Assembly (NCBI GenBank): GCA_035079385.1
Contig: JAVHKY010000030.1
Coordinates: forward strand, 2,581,001 to 2,645,000
Direction: 5' to 3'
From: Aspidiotus rigidus
Lineage: Eukaryota > Arthropoda > Insecta > Hemiptera > Diaspididae
DNA length: 64,000 nucleotides
A program made the translations under genes and the position numbers. Shown piece by piece: positions 53,601 to 63,820 of this stretch. Position 1 is the first letter of the stretch. Each line of letters starts with the position of its first letter. The notes under the pieces were generated by a model. It searched no databases. It was not told the origin of the DNA and saw nothing but the letters and a program-made list of their open reading frames with translations.

Positions 53601-55526
53601 AGTCCTTGAAAAAAAAAAAACAAAACGCGAGGTTAGTTAAGTGTGTTTTTGGTTCTTCGAGCAAACTCAGAATTATTTTGTTTCTCTCGGAATACGGGCG
53701 CGGAACTGCTTGGCCGTTTTTGTTATACTATTTGAAGAACCCATAGACTTTGGTTTTTGACAATTCTTTCATTAGTACGGGAATTATACATTAAATAATG
53801 GTGGCGAAAATGAAAAAATTGGGATCAAAGATTTTATTGCTGGAAGTTGTTAATGGTAGTTCCCTTGTTACCGGACATAACACCCACCCTGCCCCTCCCG
53901 TCCGCAACCCCCTATTATAGGGGAAAAAGCGTCCAAAAAAGTAGTTTTTTCCATTTTTCGCAAAAATAACGCACTATTTTGAAAAATGTCATCAGAAATA
54001 ATATGATCTACATCAAATTTCCTATAAAAAAGATACTTATAAAATTTTCGATTTAGCTCACTGTTCACGAGTTATGAAGCGTTGATGTTTCATATATTTC
54101 AATAATACGCTCCACATACGAAATGTAGGTACCTTCTACGAGTACATTAATATTTTTGATAGAAGATTTGTAAATAGCTCGCACTTGAACATCGTTTTTC
54201 TTTTTTGTGAGATTATGTACACGCGAAAAAATAAAATTTCTACTCTCAAGAAACACTTGTATAAATTTCTGAACTAGTAACAGAAACGCACTTCGTACAC
54301 ATATTATTGAAATATGTAAAAAACATCAGCGCTTCATAACTCGTGAACAGTGAGCCTAATCGAAAATTTTATAAGTATCTTTTTTATAGGAAATTTAATG
54401 TAGATCATTTTATGTCTGATGACATTTCTCAAAATAGTGCATTATTTCTGCGAAAAATCGAAAAAACTACTTGTCTGGACGCTTTTTCTCCTATAAAAGG
54501 GGGTTGCGGACGGGAGGGGTGGGTTTTATGTCCTGTAACAAGCGGACTGTCACTAACAACTTCCAGCAATAAAATCTTAGATCCCAATTTTTTCATTTTC
54601 AAAACCCCTGAAGTTCCCTGAACCCTAGTCAAAGCAAACAACAAATTTTTTGATTTTGTTTCAATTGTTTTTGTTATAAACTTTTTCAGTTTTTTGTTTT
54701 CGTTATAGTTTTGTTATTCCGCAAATTTTTCGTTTGTTTGTGTTTTGATTGTAGAAAAAGAATTCGTCTGAAAAAACATATTTTTCTCACATGAAAACAT
54801 GTTTTTTCAGTAAAATTGTTTTTGTCTTTTTAAAGTTTCATTTTGCGTAGATTTTTCATTTTCGTTTCATTAATTTCAAATGCTAAATTTCGTTTTTATA
54901 TCGTTTATGGTTTCTTCGTTGAGAAACGATTTGTTTTTGTTTCGTTTGCCATGCCTGATCCTAGCTCCTAATTAAAAAATTTAAAAAAAAAACACTTTTA
55001 TTCGACCTACTCAAATGCTCTTAAAAGTAGAAAATAAACTTTATCCCTCTGCTTTACCGCTAACCAATAGGTATCACACAGAATTATCATATAATGCTCC
55101 AGAAACTGAAATAAAAGCGTGCGGCCTGTATGACATCAATGTAGATATATCATGTTACTGTCAAATTTAGGATGTAGGCCTATTTGGCCGCACACTTTTA
55201 TGTCAGTTCCTGGAGCATTACACGATGATTCAGTATAATATTGATTAGCAATACATTTTGGAGAGATAAAGCAGGAAGATAAAGTTGATGAAGTGAAATA
55301 AAATCATCTTACTTATGAGATTAACACACACAGCATAATTGCACTTTTTTTGAACTACATCAGCTACCACAATCACACCGCAGGACAGAACAATCACCAA
55401 AAATGGATTTGGGCAAAGGGTCAGCCCTCTAGCAGCAAAACAAATTCCGTTTGCTGATTGGTACAATTTGCCCAAAAGGGTGAAGATGTAAGAGAAGTTA
55501 TGCGCAAAATTTGAAGTTGAACTCAT
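50697..55526 (-). CDS. Unrecognised membrane protein with two hydrophobic segments, 4 exons
   Basis: Exons in transcript order: 55,526-55,313; 53,161-53,036; 52,628-52,167; 51,148-50,697. All borders are GT-AG, every junction leaves one base of the split codon on the upstream exon, and the total is 1254 bp (417 residues plus stop), strong support for a real gene. Residues about 43-61 (LVIVLSCGVIVVADVV) and about 77-99 (ICSCVILVLSSFFSF) look like two membrane helices with a short positively charged turn. The rest (about 110-417) is a large soluble domain including a Ser/Glu-rich linker and YLLRDFLVPTSLFVLWQHGQ near the end. I do not recognise the family. The spacing of the helices and the following THDRAYRMN...LLKV stretch faintly recall TMEM268, but that is a guess. 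An acceptor-like ATTTAG sits just before the ATG, so an upstream exon is possible. Confidence 0.7.
53343..53397. ncRNA. Compact stem-loop, possible small-RNA hairpin
   Basis: About 24 nearly perfect base pairs (AATTGAGGCTCTGCTCG against CGAGCAGAGCATCAATT) close a 6-nt loop. It sits in intron 1 of the two-helix membrane protein gene. Size resembles a short pre-miRNA, although the loop is small. It may equally be a remnant inverted repeat. Confidence 0.3.
53590..53720. repeat. Copy of the 19.6-kb repeat segment
   Basis: Words GCGAGGTTAGTTAAGTG, TTGGTTCTTCGAGCAAACT and TCGGAATACGGGC parallel 19,630-19,725 in direct orientation. It abuts the large foldback element that starts near 53,804. Confidence 0.5.
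53804..54603. mobile_element. Foldback element with about 320-bp arms
   Basis: Left arm 53,804 to about 54,125 and right arm about 54,290-54,603 are reverse complements with scattered differences. Shared words include AAAATGAAAAAATTGGGATC, GAAAAAGCGTCCA-type and CACTGTTCACGAGTTATGAA. The loop is about 165 bp. It lies in intron 1 of the two-helix membrane protein gene. Open frames in the arms are mirror images of each other and not genes. Confidence 0.75.
55092..55220. mobile_element. Small palindromic element, 129 bp
   Basis: The ends are TAATGCTCCAG and CTGGAGCATTA, and complementarity continues through about 35 bp (CATAAAAGTGTGCGGCC on the right arm's complement). The inner loop is about 60 bp. 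It lies about 90 bp from the donor of the first exon of the two-helix membrane protein gene. Confidence 0.65.
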
Positions 55527-56676
55527 CTAAATGATAATTATGAGAGCTACAATTTTACTTCTCTACATTTTTCTGTATAAAACAATATTTTGAGCAGTAG
55601 AGTTGGTTTTACAACATGTATAACCTCTTATGGAAGGGCGCTCATGGTCAAAAACACCATGTTCACCTCTTAGTGCACTCTAGAAATCACCACTAGCGCT
55701 TCTACTGGATTCCAAACTCACACATTCAGATCGCAGCCTGGAGCAAACATGAAATTCGTTGCGCTCCAGGAGTGATGGGCAGTGGTCTATCAATAGTCCC
55801 AAAATTTTTTCCAAGGTACTATCGCAACTATCAACAATCCTGATGGTTTGAATGAAAAATATTGATCAAGAGAAAAGTATCTATGCTACATGCAGGACAG
55901 ATACCTTTCTCCTAATTGTTATTTTTTTGAAAATCCTGTCAAAGAATGCATATTACTTTCAGTGTTACCAGATGATGCACACAACTAGAAAGAACATAGT
56001 GTCATACCTATTGCACAACATATGGTGCAACCTGTCAACTGATCTCAATTCATTGAACTAGCGTACATTTTCAATCCTCTTCGTCAGGGATGGAAAGCCA
56101 ATCGTCATTGGCTTAAAACTGGCTTTTTACTTTAGGCTGATTGCGGATAACGGCCTAAAATATAAGCGATCATTTTGCGCCACGGATGAGCTTCTGCCGA
56201 TTGGCATTTCGCTGAAGTTAAGCCAATCCATTTGTATTGGCCTAATTAGACCTACAGATTGGCTCAACTTCTGCGGTTCAGCCAGTGAAGAACTTTGCCA
56301 CCTTTTCTTATCATTTCAAAATTTGATGTCGGTTCATCATGATTTATGATTTGAAAGTCGACATTAATTTATTAATATATGATGGTCAGCTATCGGTTGC
56401 CGGCTGCTCTTGAAAAATTTCAAGCTCCTTCTTCTACCAAGTCAAATAACCTATACTATGATACACTAGGCTATAAATGCGCATAATAGACTAAGCACGA
56501 GGGAAGGAGACATCATAGTATTGTAAAGTAGGCTATTTTATGTATCCACTCCTACATAGATCTAATGGTTATAATCGATATATTCGTTTCAAAGTCGATA
56601 TACTCGTAATTGATAGAAAATCATTAATTGAGACATCACGATTGATAGAATTGGAGGCTCGTTTGATCCATTATTT

Positions 56677-56787
56677 GTGACCTGCGATGAGAAAAGGATG
56701 CTCATTGCCCATTGGTAGGAACACCATTTCTTTCTGATGGTGTTCCTGGCAGTGGGCAATGAGCATCCTTTTCTCATCGCAGGTCAC
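56677..56787. mobile_element. Long-hairpin element, copy 2
   Basis: The outer 35 bp (GTGACCTGCGATGAGAAAAG... to ...TTTTCTCATCGCAGGTCAC) pair perfectly. Pairing resumes through GGAACACCAT with ATGGTGTTCC, leaving a 9-nt loop; total stem is about 51 bp. It is shorter in the middle than copy 1 at 23,211-23,346 but has cleaner arms, and ATTT flanks both ends as in copy 1. Confidence 0.75.
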
Positions 56788-57726
56788 ATTTGAAGAAAAG
56801 GCATATCCGTGATTCAATGTTTTATTAATTTCTCTTCTTCTATCCTTCAATTTCATGACATTAGTGACCAGTAGAAACTTTTTTGAGTTGATAGCGACAA
56901 TAGATGACCTGTAAAAAAATAGTGATCAGAATGCAGGTTTGCAAGTTCCGTCAACAAATTCTGTGTTCAAGAAGAACTTTCTCAAAATATACGCATTATT
57001 TCTCTTTTTCTAAAAATTAGTCATTCCATTTCTTAGATACCTACGGTACCTATAAAATATTATTTCTCGACCTTGCAATAATTTCTCCCAAAAGCTACGA
57101 ATTATCTTGCGTGAAAGTTGACCTACACACTTGCGTAACTTCGCACACAATACTTTCGTGAGGTTATTGAACTTTGAGATTAGGAGAATTCGTGTCGCGT
57201 AGCAATTTTGAAAATTTCTTCAAAAGAGACGATTGGAGAAAGAGAAAAAAAACTTGTATCGGTTCCGCACGGCATAAATTAGTCGAGAAACTCGTAGCAA
57301 AAAAAAAGAAGACGATTTATTTAAAAAATGAAGAAAAAAAAATATTTTTAATAATTGTAAATAAGAAAGAGAGACAGAGAATGTGGAATACTTTGAAATA
57401 TCGATAAAATTCATTATTTCAAACACAAATATCAGCAATATATATCAGTATTTTAAAAATTCCAGGGCTACGCCAGGCGAAGCCTTTGTTATTTATGCAC
57501 AAATATTTCCTAAAACACAACATAACAGAGAAGTATTAAAAAAAAAGAGAGAGGGGAAAAAATGAACAAAACACACTTTTCTACCTACGACAAGCCCTGA
57601 ATTAACAAACCTAGATAATATAGTTTTATTCGTCCTACGCGCTCGCTAATAGTTTTAACGTACAGTGCCAGAGCTCGTCAATTTAACTATAACGGGAGTT
57701 TACATTATAATAAAAATTTTTCAGTC

Positions 57727-57732
57727 TTTATT
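57727..57732 (-). terminator. Candidate poly(A) signal for FAM43-like gene
   Basis: AATAAA on the minus strand about 160 bp after the FAM43-like stop codon. A second AATAAA-type hexamer lies near 57,622. Confidence 0.35.
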
Positions 57733-57889
57733 CCCCGCGTACAGCATTTAAAAATAAAAATTATACTCTCGAGGCACTGTAGCTCGGTGTACTGTAAAGT
57801 ATACAGTAGCTGTACCTCGACCAGAGAGCGTGACGATACGACAAACACTAAGGAGAGTATCTTGCATTGGACTACGTAAGTCCACAATT

Positions 57890-59535
57890 TCATACTTCGA
57901 CGCAGCGCGACTTCGAAGATAATATACAACTTTTGACCAGCTGGTGATGAGGTAAATCTCGTATTTTGTCGTCGTTCGTATCCTGACCGATCGCCTCGAC
58001 AAACCCACTCTCGTCGCTGTCCTCTTCCCATAGCAAGTCCAGATCGGTGCAATTCTTCATCAACATCGTCGCCGTTGCCGCCGCCGTCGTCTCCAACTTG
58101 AGAAGGTCTCGCGACGACGACGTGTCTGAGCCGCTAGATATGCTTTGCAAACTAGGAGTTGCGGACTCGTCATCGACGACCGAGCCCACGCACTCCAGAC
58201 TATCTCGATTCTCCTCGCTCAGGTCGAATTGCAACGCCGAATCGGCATCTGTCACCGCCTCTACGCGATGGTGGTCCGTGACGCTGCTGCTGCGGCACTC
58301 GAACAATTTACGTCGGTTCTTCACCAGATTTCGTAGTGGATGAGATTCCTCGACTACCGTTGCGGTCGCGTCGTCGAACGCGCATTTTTTCAACTCTTTC
58401 GAGGCCTTTTCGCCGTTCTCGAACAACCTTTTTCGACTTCTGACCAGACTATCACAATTACTACGCTCGTCTACGACGTCTTCGTACTTGGGAGGATCTT
58501 CCGAACTGGAGGCGTCTATGGTACTCGAATAGAGCGGACAAGACGAGTATGTTTCTTCCGCCTCATCCTCATCTTCATGGTCGTGGGTCGTCGATCTAGA
58601 CCACAATGGTTGGCTACGGTAAAAGAATTCAGCTGCGGCGGCGTTGTTCGCCTCGCAAATATTCTCATTGATGTCGGTAATCGGTTTAGTGTCGGCGGAT
58701 TGCTGTTCGGTGGTCGTTCTCGATTCGCCTCCCAAGGTCAAGTCCTTTTGAAACAGATCCAATAGACTACAGTCTTTCTTACTACCGAACGGATTCGGTT
58801 CGACGACGTCCTCCTTACGTTGACTAGAATTATTTTCGATTTGAAAAGACGGCATACTAAGAAAGGCATTCGGCGTCCTGCACCGGATACCGTGCAGACC
58901 ACCCATTCGACTTCCCCGATTCGAGTAGGACAAATTGCGATAGGTGGCGAACTTCACCTTCGGATCCATTCGTTTTGGCGACTTCTTCAGAACACCGCAG
59001 TCCGAATTTTCGTCCAACGCTTCCTCCTCCAGACTCTCCTCGATGGACATGAGTTTGGGAGCCGATTTCGAGCGTTCGAGCGGCGGTCGGTAGTTATGAC
59101 TACCGGTAGACAGAAGAATTTTTCGGCGCGGCAACGACGGATTGTCGTAAACGCTATTGGCTAACGAGAGTCTCGCATTCTGACGACTAATTTTATCACG
59201 TTTGAACTCGATAAGCGCTTGCGTGAGGCGCGCCTGTAGCTGGTGAGCGATCTGACGAGCAACCGACTCCTTGGCGCAGAGGACGGCGTGACAACGTAAC
59301 TCCTGCTTCAACTTACGCCCTTCGTGCCGGTATACCCAGCAAAAAATCTTGGGGAATTCGGGTGGCGCGCAGCAATATGTGATGCGATGGCTCCAGTATT
59401 CGGTGAGGCCGTGCTCTTTGGTAATTGCTTTGAGTCCTGATTGCGTTACAATCAGCTTCATTTGTACATCAGGTTTCGAATTTGAAGTGTAATTTTTCCA
59501 TAATGTGTTCAATGGTTTTTCGGTACATGAGTCGC
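57890..59535 (-). CDS. FAM43A: FAM43-like PTB-domain protein, 3' coding exon (5' partial)
   Basis: One large exon starts at a clear 3' splice site (TTACAG, acceptor at 59,535) and runs 547 codons to a stop at 57,890. The opening codons (GDSCTEKPLNTLW after joining a G from the missing upstream exon) continue a PTB/PID fold. RITYCCAPPEFPKIFCWVYR, LRCHAVLC and later YRPPLERSKSAPKL are signature stretches of FAM43 proteins. The rest is a long, Ser/Asp/Glu-rich, probably disordered tail. FAM43 function is poorly known; the PTB domain suggests an adaptor that binds peptide motifs. The exon is GC-richer than its surroundings, as expected for coding DNA. The first PTB strands and the start codon must lie upstream; I could not find that exon in 59.5-64 kb, so it is probably outside the window. 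Confidence 0.9.
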
Positions 59536-60374
59536 CTGTAATCAGAAAATAAAATAAAAAGGTTTAGAAAAAAATTCGGAATCGTAAAAATATACATATT
59601 TTTACACTGGAAGGCCAGTCCTCTCTCGTAGCCATTATTAAACTGTTGAAAAAAGGGGTTCACGGTACTCAAACAAAAGAAACTAGATCTAGCCTAGAAA
59701 CATTTTCATAATCTAACCTACATAAATTCTTCTGACTTAGGTTCATGTCACAACTCGATGGCGTCTCTTCGAGTCCCGATCTCAAGTTTCTCCTCATATA
59801 TAGGTCGAAAATATTTCAAATCTCAAAATGTAACGTTTAGATATATTAGATACCGTTGGAGGAGGGGCTAAACTAGGCTAAAAGCGCAGTTCAGGTGACT
59901 ATTTCAAGATTTCCGAACTAGACTGGCCCAAGAATACGGTCGGAGAGGGGCAAATTAAGTGAGGAGTCAGGCTCAGTGCATAGCCTAATACACATACGAG
60001 GCTAAAAAATGCTGTCTGAGAGGTTTTTGGCTTATCGGTTGTTTGGGTAACAATTTACTTCAGAAATGCACGTTCATACGTACCTTCAGAGATATTTCGT
60101 AAGGTTAGGAGTGATGTCTCCACTAAGGCGCATGAGGTCACAAAAGTGTACGTTCCAAGGTTGGGGATGATGACGTCACCAAGGTTGAGGGTAATGTCAC
60201 AAGTTGATAACGTCATCAAAACAGAGGTTGAGGACTTCAGGAGGTGATAACGTCTCAAAAGTTTACTTCCTAAGTTTAAGGATGATGACATCATCAAGGT
60301 GGAGGGGGGGGGGGAAAGATGATGTCACAATTAGACGACATCTTCAAAATGTGTATGTCTTGAATGAGTGACAC
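59536..60374. repeat. Repeat-rich stretch upstream of the FAM43-like exon
   Basis: A patch at 59,870-60,015 is rich in GGCTAAACTAGGCT-like words related to the 4.3/47.6-kb repeat. Then 60,080-60,300 has four or so loose units of AAGGTTGAGGATGATGACGTCAC type, ending in a poly(G) run at about 60,303-60,313. Confidence 0.5.
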
Positions 60375-60475
60375 GCACCTTTGAATCAGAAATCCGTGAC
60401 TCGAACCCACGGCCAACGGCGGGACAGAATGTATTGTAATATTCACTAAGTCGCCCTTCCTTAGCTATTTTGGAT
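60375..60475 (-). repeat. tRNA-derived SINE-like head
   Basis: On the minus strand the order is AAGGGCGACTTAGTGAAT (A-box-like), about 40 nt, then GTGGGTTCGAGTCACGG, which fits the RNA polymerase III B box GGTTCGANTCC and a T-arm. It does not fold into a full tRNA that I can complete, so a SINE head or tRNA pseudogene is more likely than a working tRNA. Confidence 0.45.
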
Positions 60476-60569
60476 AAATTCTTGTGGCATTAAGCCGCTC
60501 GAGCTTTTTTGTTTAGATTACACGCGTTTGATGCGAAAATTCACGGATTCTTCAACAGGTTTAAACGAG

Positions 60570-61490
60570 GGATGGCTGGGACCCTGCTTTATGGAGCACG
60601 TTGGATCTGAAAAATGTAGATTGTGACGTCACAGGCCCGGATTTTGGAGCTATATATGATAGGAGAGGAACTTGGCAAAAAATCTTACCTAAGACGTCAT
60701 CAGATAATGATGTCACAAGGCTGACCTATGAAGTCACTGAGACGTCACAGGCCTAGCCACCAAAGCTATATATGATAGGAGGGGAACTTATTAGAAAAAA
60801 CTGACCTATGACATCATCGTGACACCAAAAGATTGACCTATGACGTTATGAACTGTGATGTCACAGGCCTCACCCCCAAGCTATATATGTAGGAGGGGGA
60901 CTTCTGAAAAAGAATAAAAACTTACCTATAACGTTGTCAGATTGTGAGGTCATAAGGCCCCACTGGCCCAGCTATATGTGATAGGAGGGGGACTTATTAG
61001 AAGAAACTTAGCTGTGATGTCATCAGATTGTGACGTCACACGCCCCACCCCCAGCCATATATGATAGGAGACTCATGAAAAAAAATTGACGTATGACGTC
61101 ACAATATGATGTGATGTCACAGGCCTCACCGCCCCAGCTATATATGATGGGAGACGGACTTGTTAGAAAAACTTGACCTATGACATCATTTGATTGTGAC
61201 GTCACGGGCCTCACCCTCATGCTATACATGATAGGAGGGTGATTTATAAAAAAAACAGACCTACAACAACATCAGATTGTGATGTCACAAGGCTGACCTG
61301 TCATGTCATCGAACTGTGACGTCACAAACCCCACAACCCCAGCTATATATGGTAGGGGGGGGACACATGAGAAGAAACTGACTTACGGTGTCATCAGATT
61401 GTGACGTTACCAGGCTATCTATGACGTCATGAAACAGTGACGTCACAGGTCTCATTTCTCCAAGCTATATATATATATATATATGATAGG
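60570..61490 (+). repeat. Tandem array of CRE-family units (about nine)
   Basis: About nine units of roughly 80-120 bp, each with AGCTATATATGATAGGAGG, then GGACTT...GAAAAA, then GACCTATGACGTCATCAGA, then TGTGACGTCACAGGCC. Unit starts fall near 60,649, 60,763, 60,880, 60,971, 61,045, 61,137, 61,220, 61,341 and 61,462. The first unit is preceded by the ATGGAGCACGTTGGATCTGA-type leader also seen at 45.6 kb. The last unit ends in a (TA)n run. Confidence 0.8.
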
Positions 61491-62396
61491 AGAGGACAAC
61501 AAGACAGCAAATAAATGTCATCGATTTAAAGACAGCAAATAAATGTCATCGATTTATTTTCCTGTAGCTGCTACTTTTGTATTTTCACGATATCATCGAA
61601 ATATTTTCCCCCGACCACCGATCGATTTTTCAATTATACGTCTAACTGTCGAGATTTGATCAGCATACAAGAAGATTGAAGAAAGTTTGAAGTAAGAAAC
61701 AATGACAGTTTCCAGAGTTTTCTCGGCAAAGTTGAATCAATGTTGAAATTTTCGCAAAACGTACGCATTATGACGCTCTAAATCGTCCACTCCACAGATA
61801 TCATTCTTTCCTAAACGAATTTGTATTTCTAATTTGACATTGTAAGTAATAACCAAAATTTGTTGGGATCGTAAAAGTTTGATGGAAAAATTCGGAAAAC
61901 GATTCCTATACGACACCATCAATAAAATCCGAACAATATAAGTACCTAATTTTCTAAAGCTCATACTTCAATTTTCATTCATATGCACGTCTTTTTCTTC
62001 TCTTACAGAAAGATGAAAAGTACGCAACTTATTAAGAAGAAAAATGATAGCAATCGTGGTCAAGTATTTAAGGCGAATTCTTGGTATGCCATTTCAAATA
62101 TCATATATTATTACGTAAACCATGAAGATGCCATCAAGATGTAGTGAAAATATAGTTGCATATTATAGCGCTATTGACATTTCTGACGTATTTCATCTTC
62201 AAAAGAAATTACGCCCTTTTTTTATCGAGTAATTTTTTATTTTGACACGAGAGTATTTTTCAATTTTTTTTCTTTCTTTCTCTCTCTCACTTCACTTTGG
62301 AGGTTACTTGATGATCAACCACGCTCATCTTGTACCATTCATCATCCTTGTCTGTTTTCTCTCGTCTTTGTACATATATACGTTCCATTTTGCAGG

Positions 62397-62568
62397 CAAT
62401 ACAGAAAGAACCGGCGAATCGCGAATACGAAGTACGGTCAATTACCTCCACCCTGTTATAAGTCTAGAGGACATCGCATTTATACGTTCGGTGACCTGTG
62501 AACTGTATATTGCTAAGCTTCTAAAGGAGACATTTGTTTACGATTCGACGCCTGATCCGACGAACAAC
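62397..62568 (+). other. Possible orphan exon
   Basis: A good acceptor (CATTTTGCAG) precedes 172 bp that is open in one frame, and a good donor (AAC then gtatgt) follows. The encoded segment (including VNYLHPVISLEDIAF) matches no family I know. A second frame is also open for much of the exon, so it could be chance. Confidence 0.2.
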
Positions 62569-63569
62569 GTATGTTTCAGATGTGGTGTAGTGCAACATTT
62601 CAAAAAGCTTCAAGTTACGGTCCAAGTCATCCTATGCATACAAGATGACATAAAAACAGTATAAGAGATGTAAACAGGTTACTTTCAAAATTGGATAGCG
62701 CTGGAAAGCGGGTCTTGAGAAATCAATAAATGAGTAAATGAAGTTGAGTAGGAAATTAGAGAAAGAATGAATGATAAATAAAAAACTATAACTTTGAATA
62801 CTCGATTGAGGTTGAGAAGACATCAGAAACCACTATAATAATTTCAATATTTCGAAATCTACTAATAGATATCGTGACAAAGCTCCCCAAATACTTCCGT
62901 GACTTCTTTAGAACGATGATGTATAGTGAGTTACCTTCAGTCTTAGTCGCGCTTGCCCCCCCCCCCCCCCAATTTCTTCTATGATATTTTTCATGATGGT
63001 TATGGACAGCTTATAGTCTGATCCGAATAAAGTCAAACTTTTAGAAATCATAGATGGACGTTTCGGCAGTCACAGGGGAAAAGAGAACGAAGGTGTTTCC
63101 ATACTGGATACACCTAGTTGATGCGTACTAGTGTGCAATTTACTTTTCAATGCTAGTCAGTGACGTAGATACGATTTTGCAAAGGGGAAGGATATTTAGT
63201 TCGGACCAAAGAAAACAACGACTTTTCTACATCGGGTCGCCGTCTCCCGCGCGCCGAAGCGAGCGGACCTTCGGTCAACTACCACGAGCAAATACAAACT
63301 ATACCTCGAACTCTTTCACTTTCAATCACTTTTTGAAATGTTTCATCTCCTTCCTGAAGTTTCCTGGCTCCTAGTATCATGGTAATTTTATCTAAAACCC
63401 TTTCCTACATAGTGTAGGTAAATTAGGGCCATATTGGAAAAAAAAAATTGCTAGAGCAAACGTTTCTTTGATGAAAATGATTCAGGATGTGGTTCTGAAC
63501 AACATACTAAAGATCCGGCGTTTTCCACCTGGAGCTTCTTTTTTATGGGGGTTCGAACCCCCAAAAAAT

Positions 63570-63820
63570 TGTTTTTCGCCTATATCGCGTGAAATTGTAA
63601 TTTTATTAAAAAATGTTTCAAACAAAAGTTGTTCCTCGTTAAATTTCCTACCAAATAACGTATTCAGTTTTCAGCCTATCCCAATTAGTACCTTTGCAAA
63701 GGGCGTTCAAAACAGTCCCAAAATCAGTTTTTCCATATATCTCACAAAATCGAAATTTTATCAAAAAATGTTTCAAACAAAAATTGTTCCTCGTTAAATT
63801 TGCTACAAAATGAGCAATTC
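63570..63820. repeat. Direct duplication of a dispersed repeat segment
   Basis: Two copies (about 63,570-63,660 and 63,737-63,820) share TTTATTAAAAAATGTTTCAA or close variants, ACAAAAGTTGTTCCTCGTTAAATTT and a trailing CTACAAAAT-like word. The same pattern (TTTTCAAACAAAAGTTGTTCC) occurs in the foldback arm near 285-302. Confidence 0.65.

Larger units (their letters stand above)
55527..57889. other. Intergenic stretch with hairpin copy 2
   Basis: Apart from the hairpin element at 56,677-56,787 I see no gene. A short TACTAGGC-like patch at 56,450-56,500 relates to the 4.3/47.6-kb family. FAM43-like 3' untranslated sequence probably occupies the last few hundred bases. Confidence 0.45.

Noticed and set aside
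54343..54621. 92-codon frame starting MNSEPNRKFYKYLFYR and its twin on the minus strand at 53,868-54,068
   Set aside because: The two frames are the two arms of one foldback element read outward; their similarity is due to the inverted repeat.
58340..59164. Long plus-strand frames opposite the FAM43-like exon
   Set aside because: Mirror frames of a GC-richer coding exon; the minus strand carries the recognisable PTB and FAM43 motifs.
63540..63570. GGGGGTTCGAACCCCC palindrome as a tRNA T-arm
   Set aside because: No A box or cloverleaf around it; it is a simple palindrome at the edge of a dispersed repeat.
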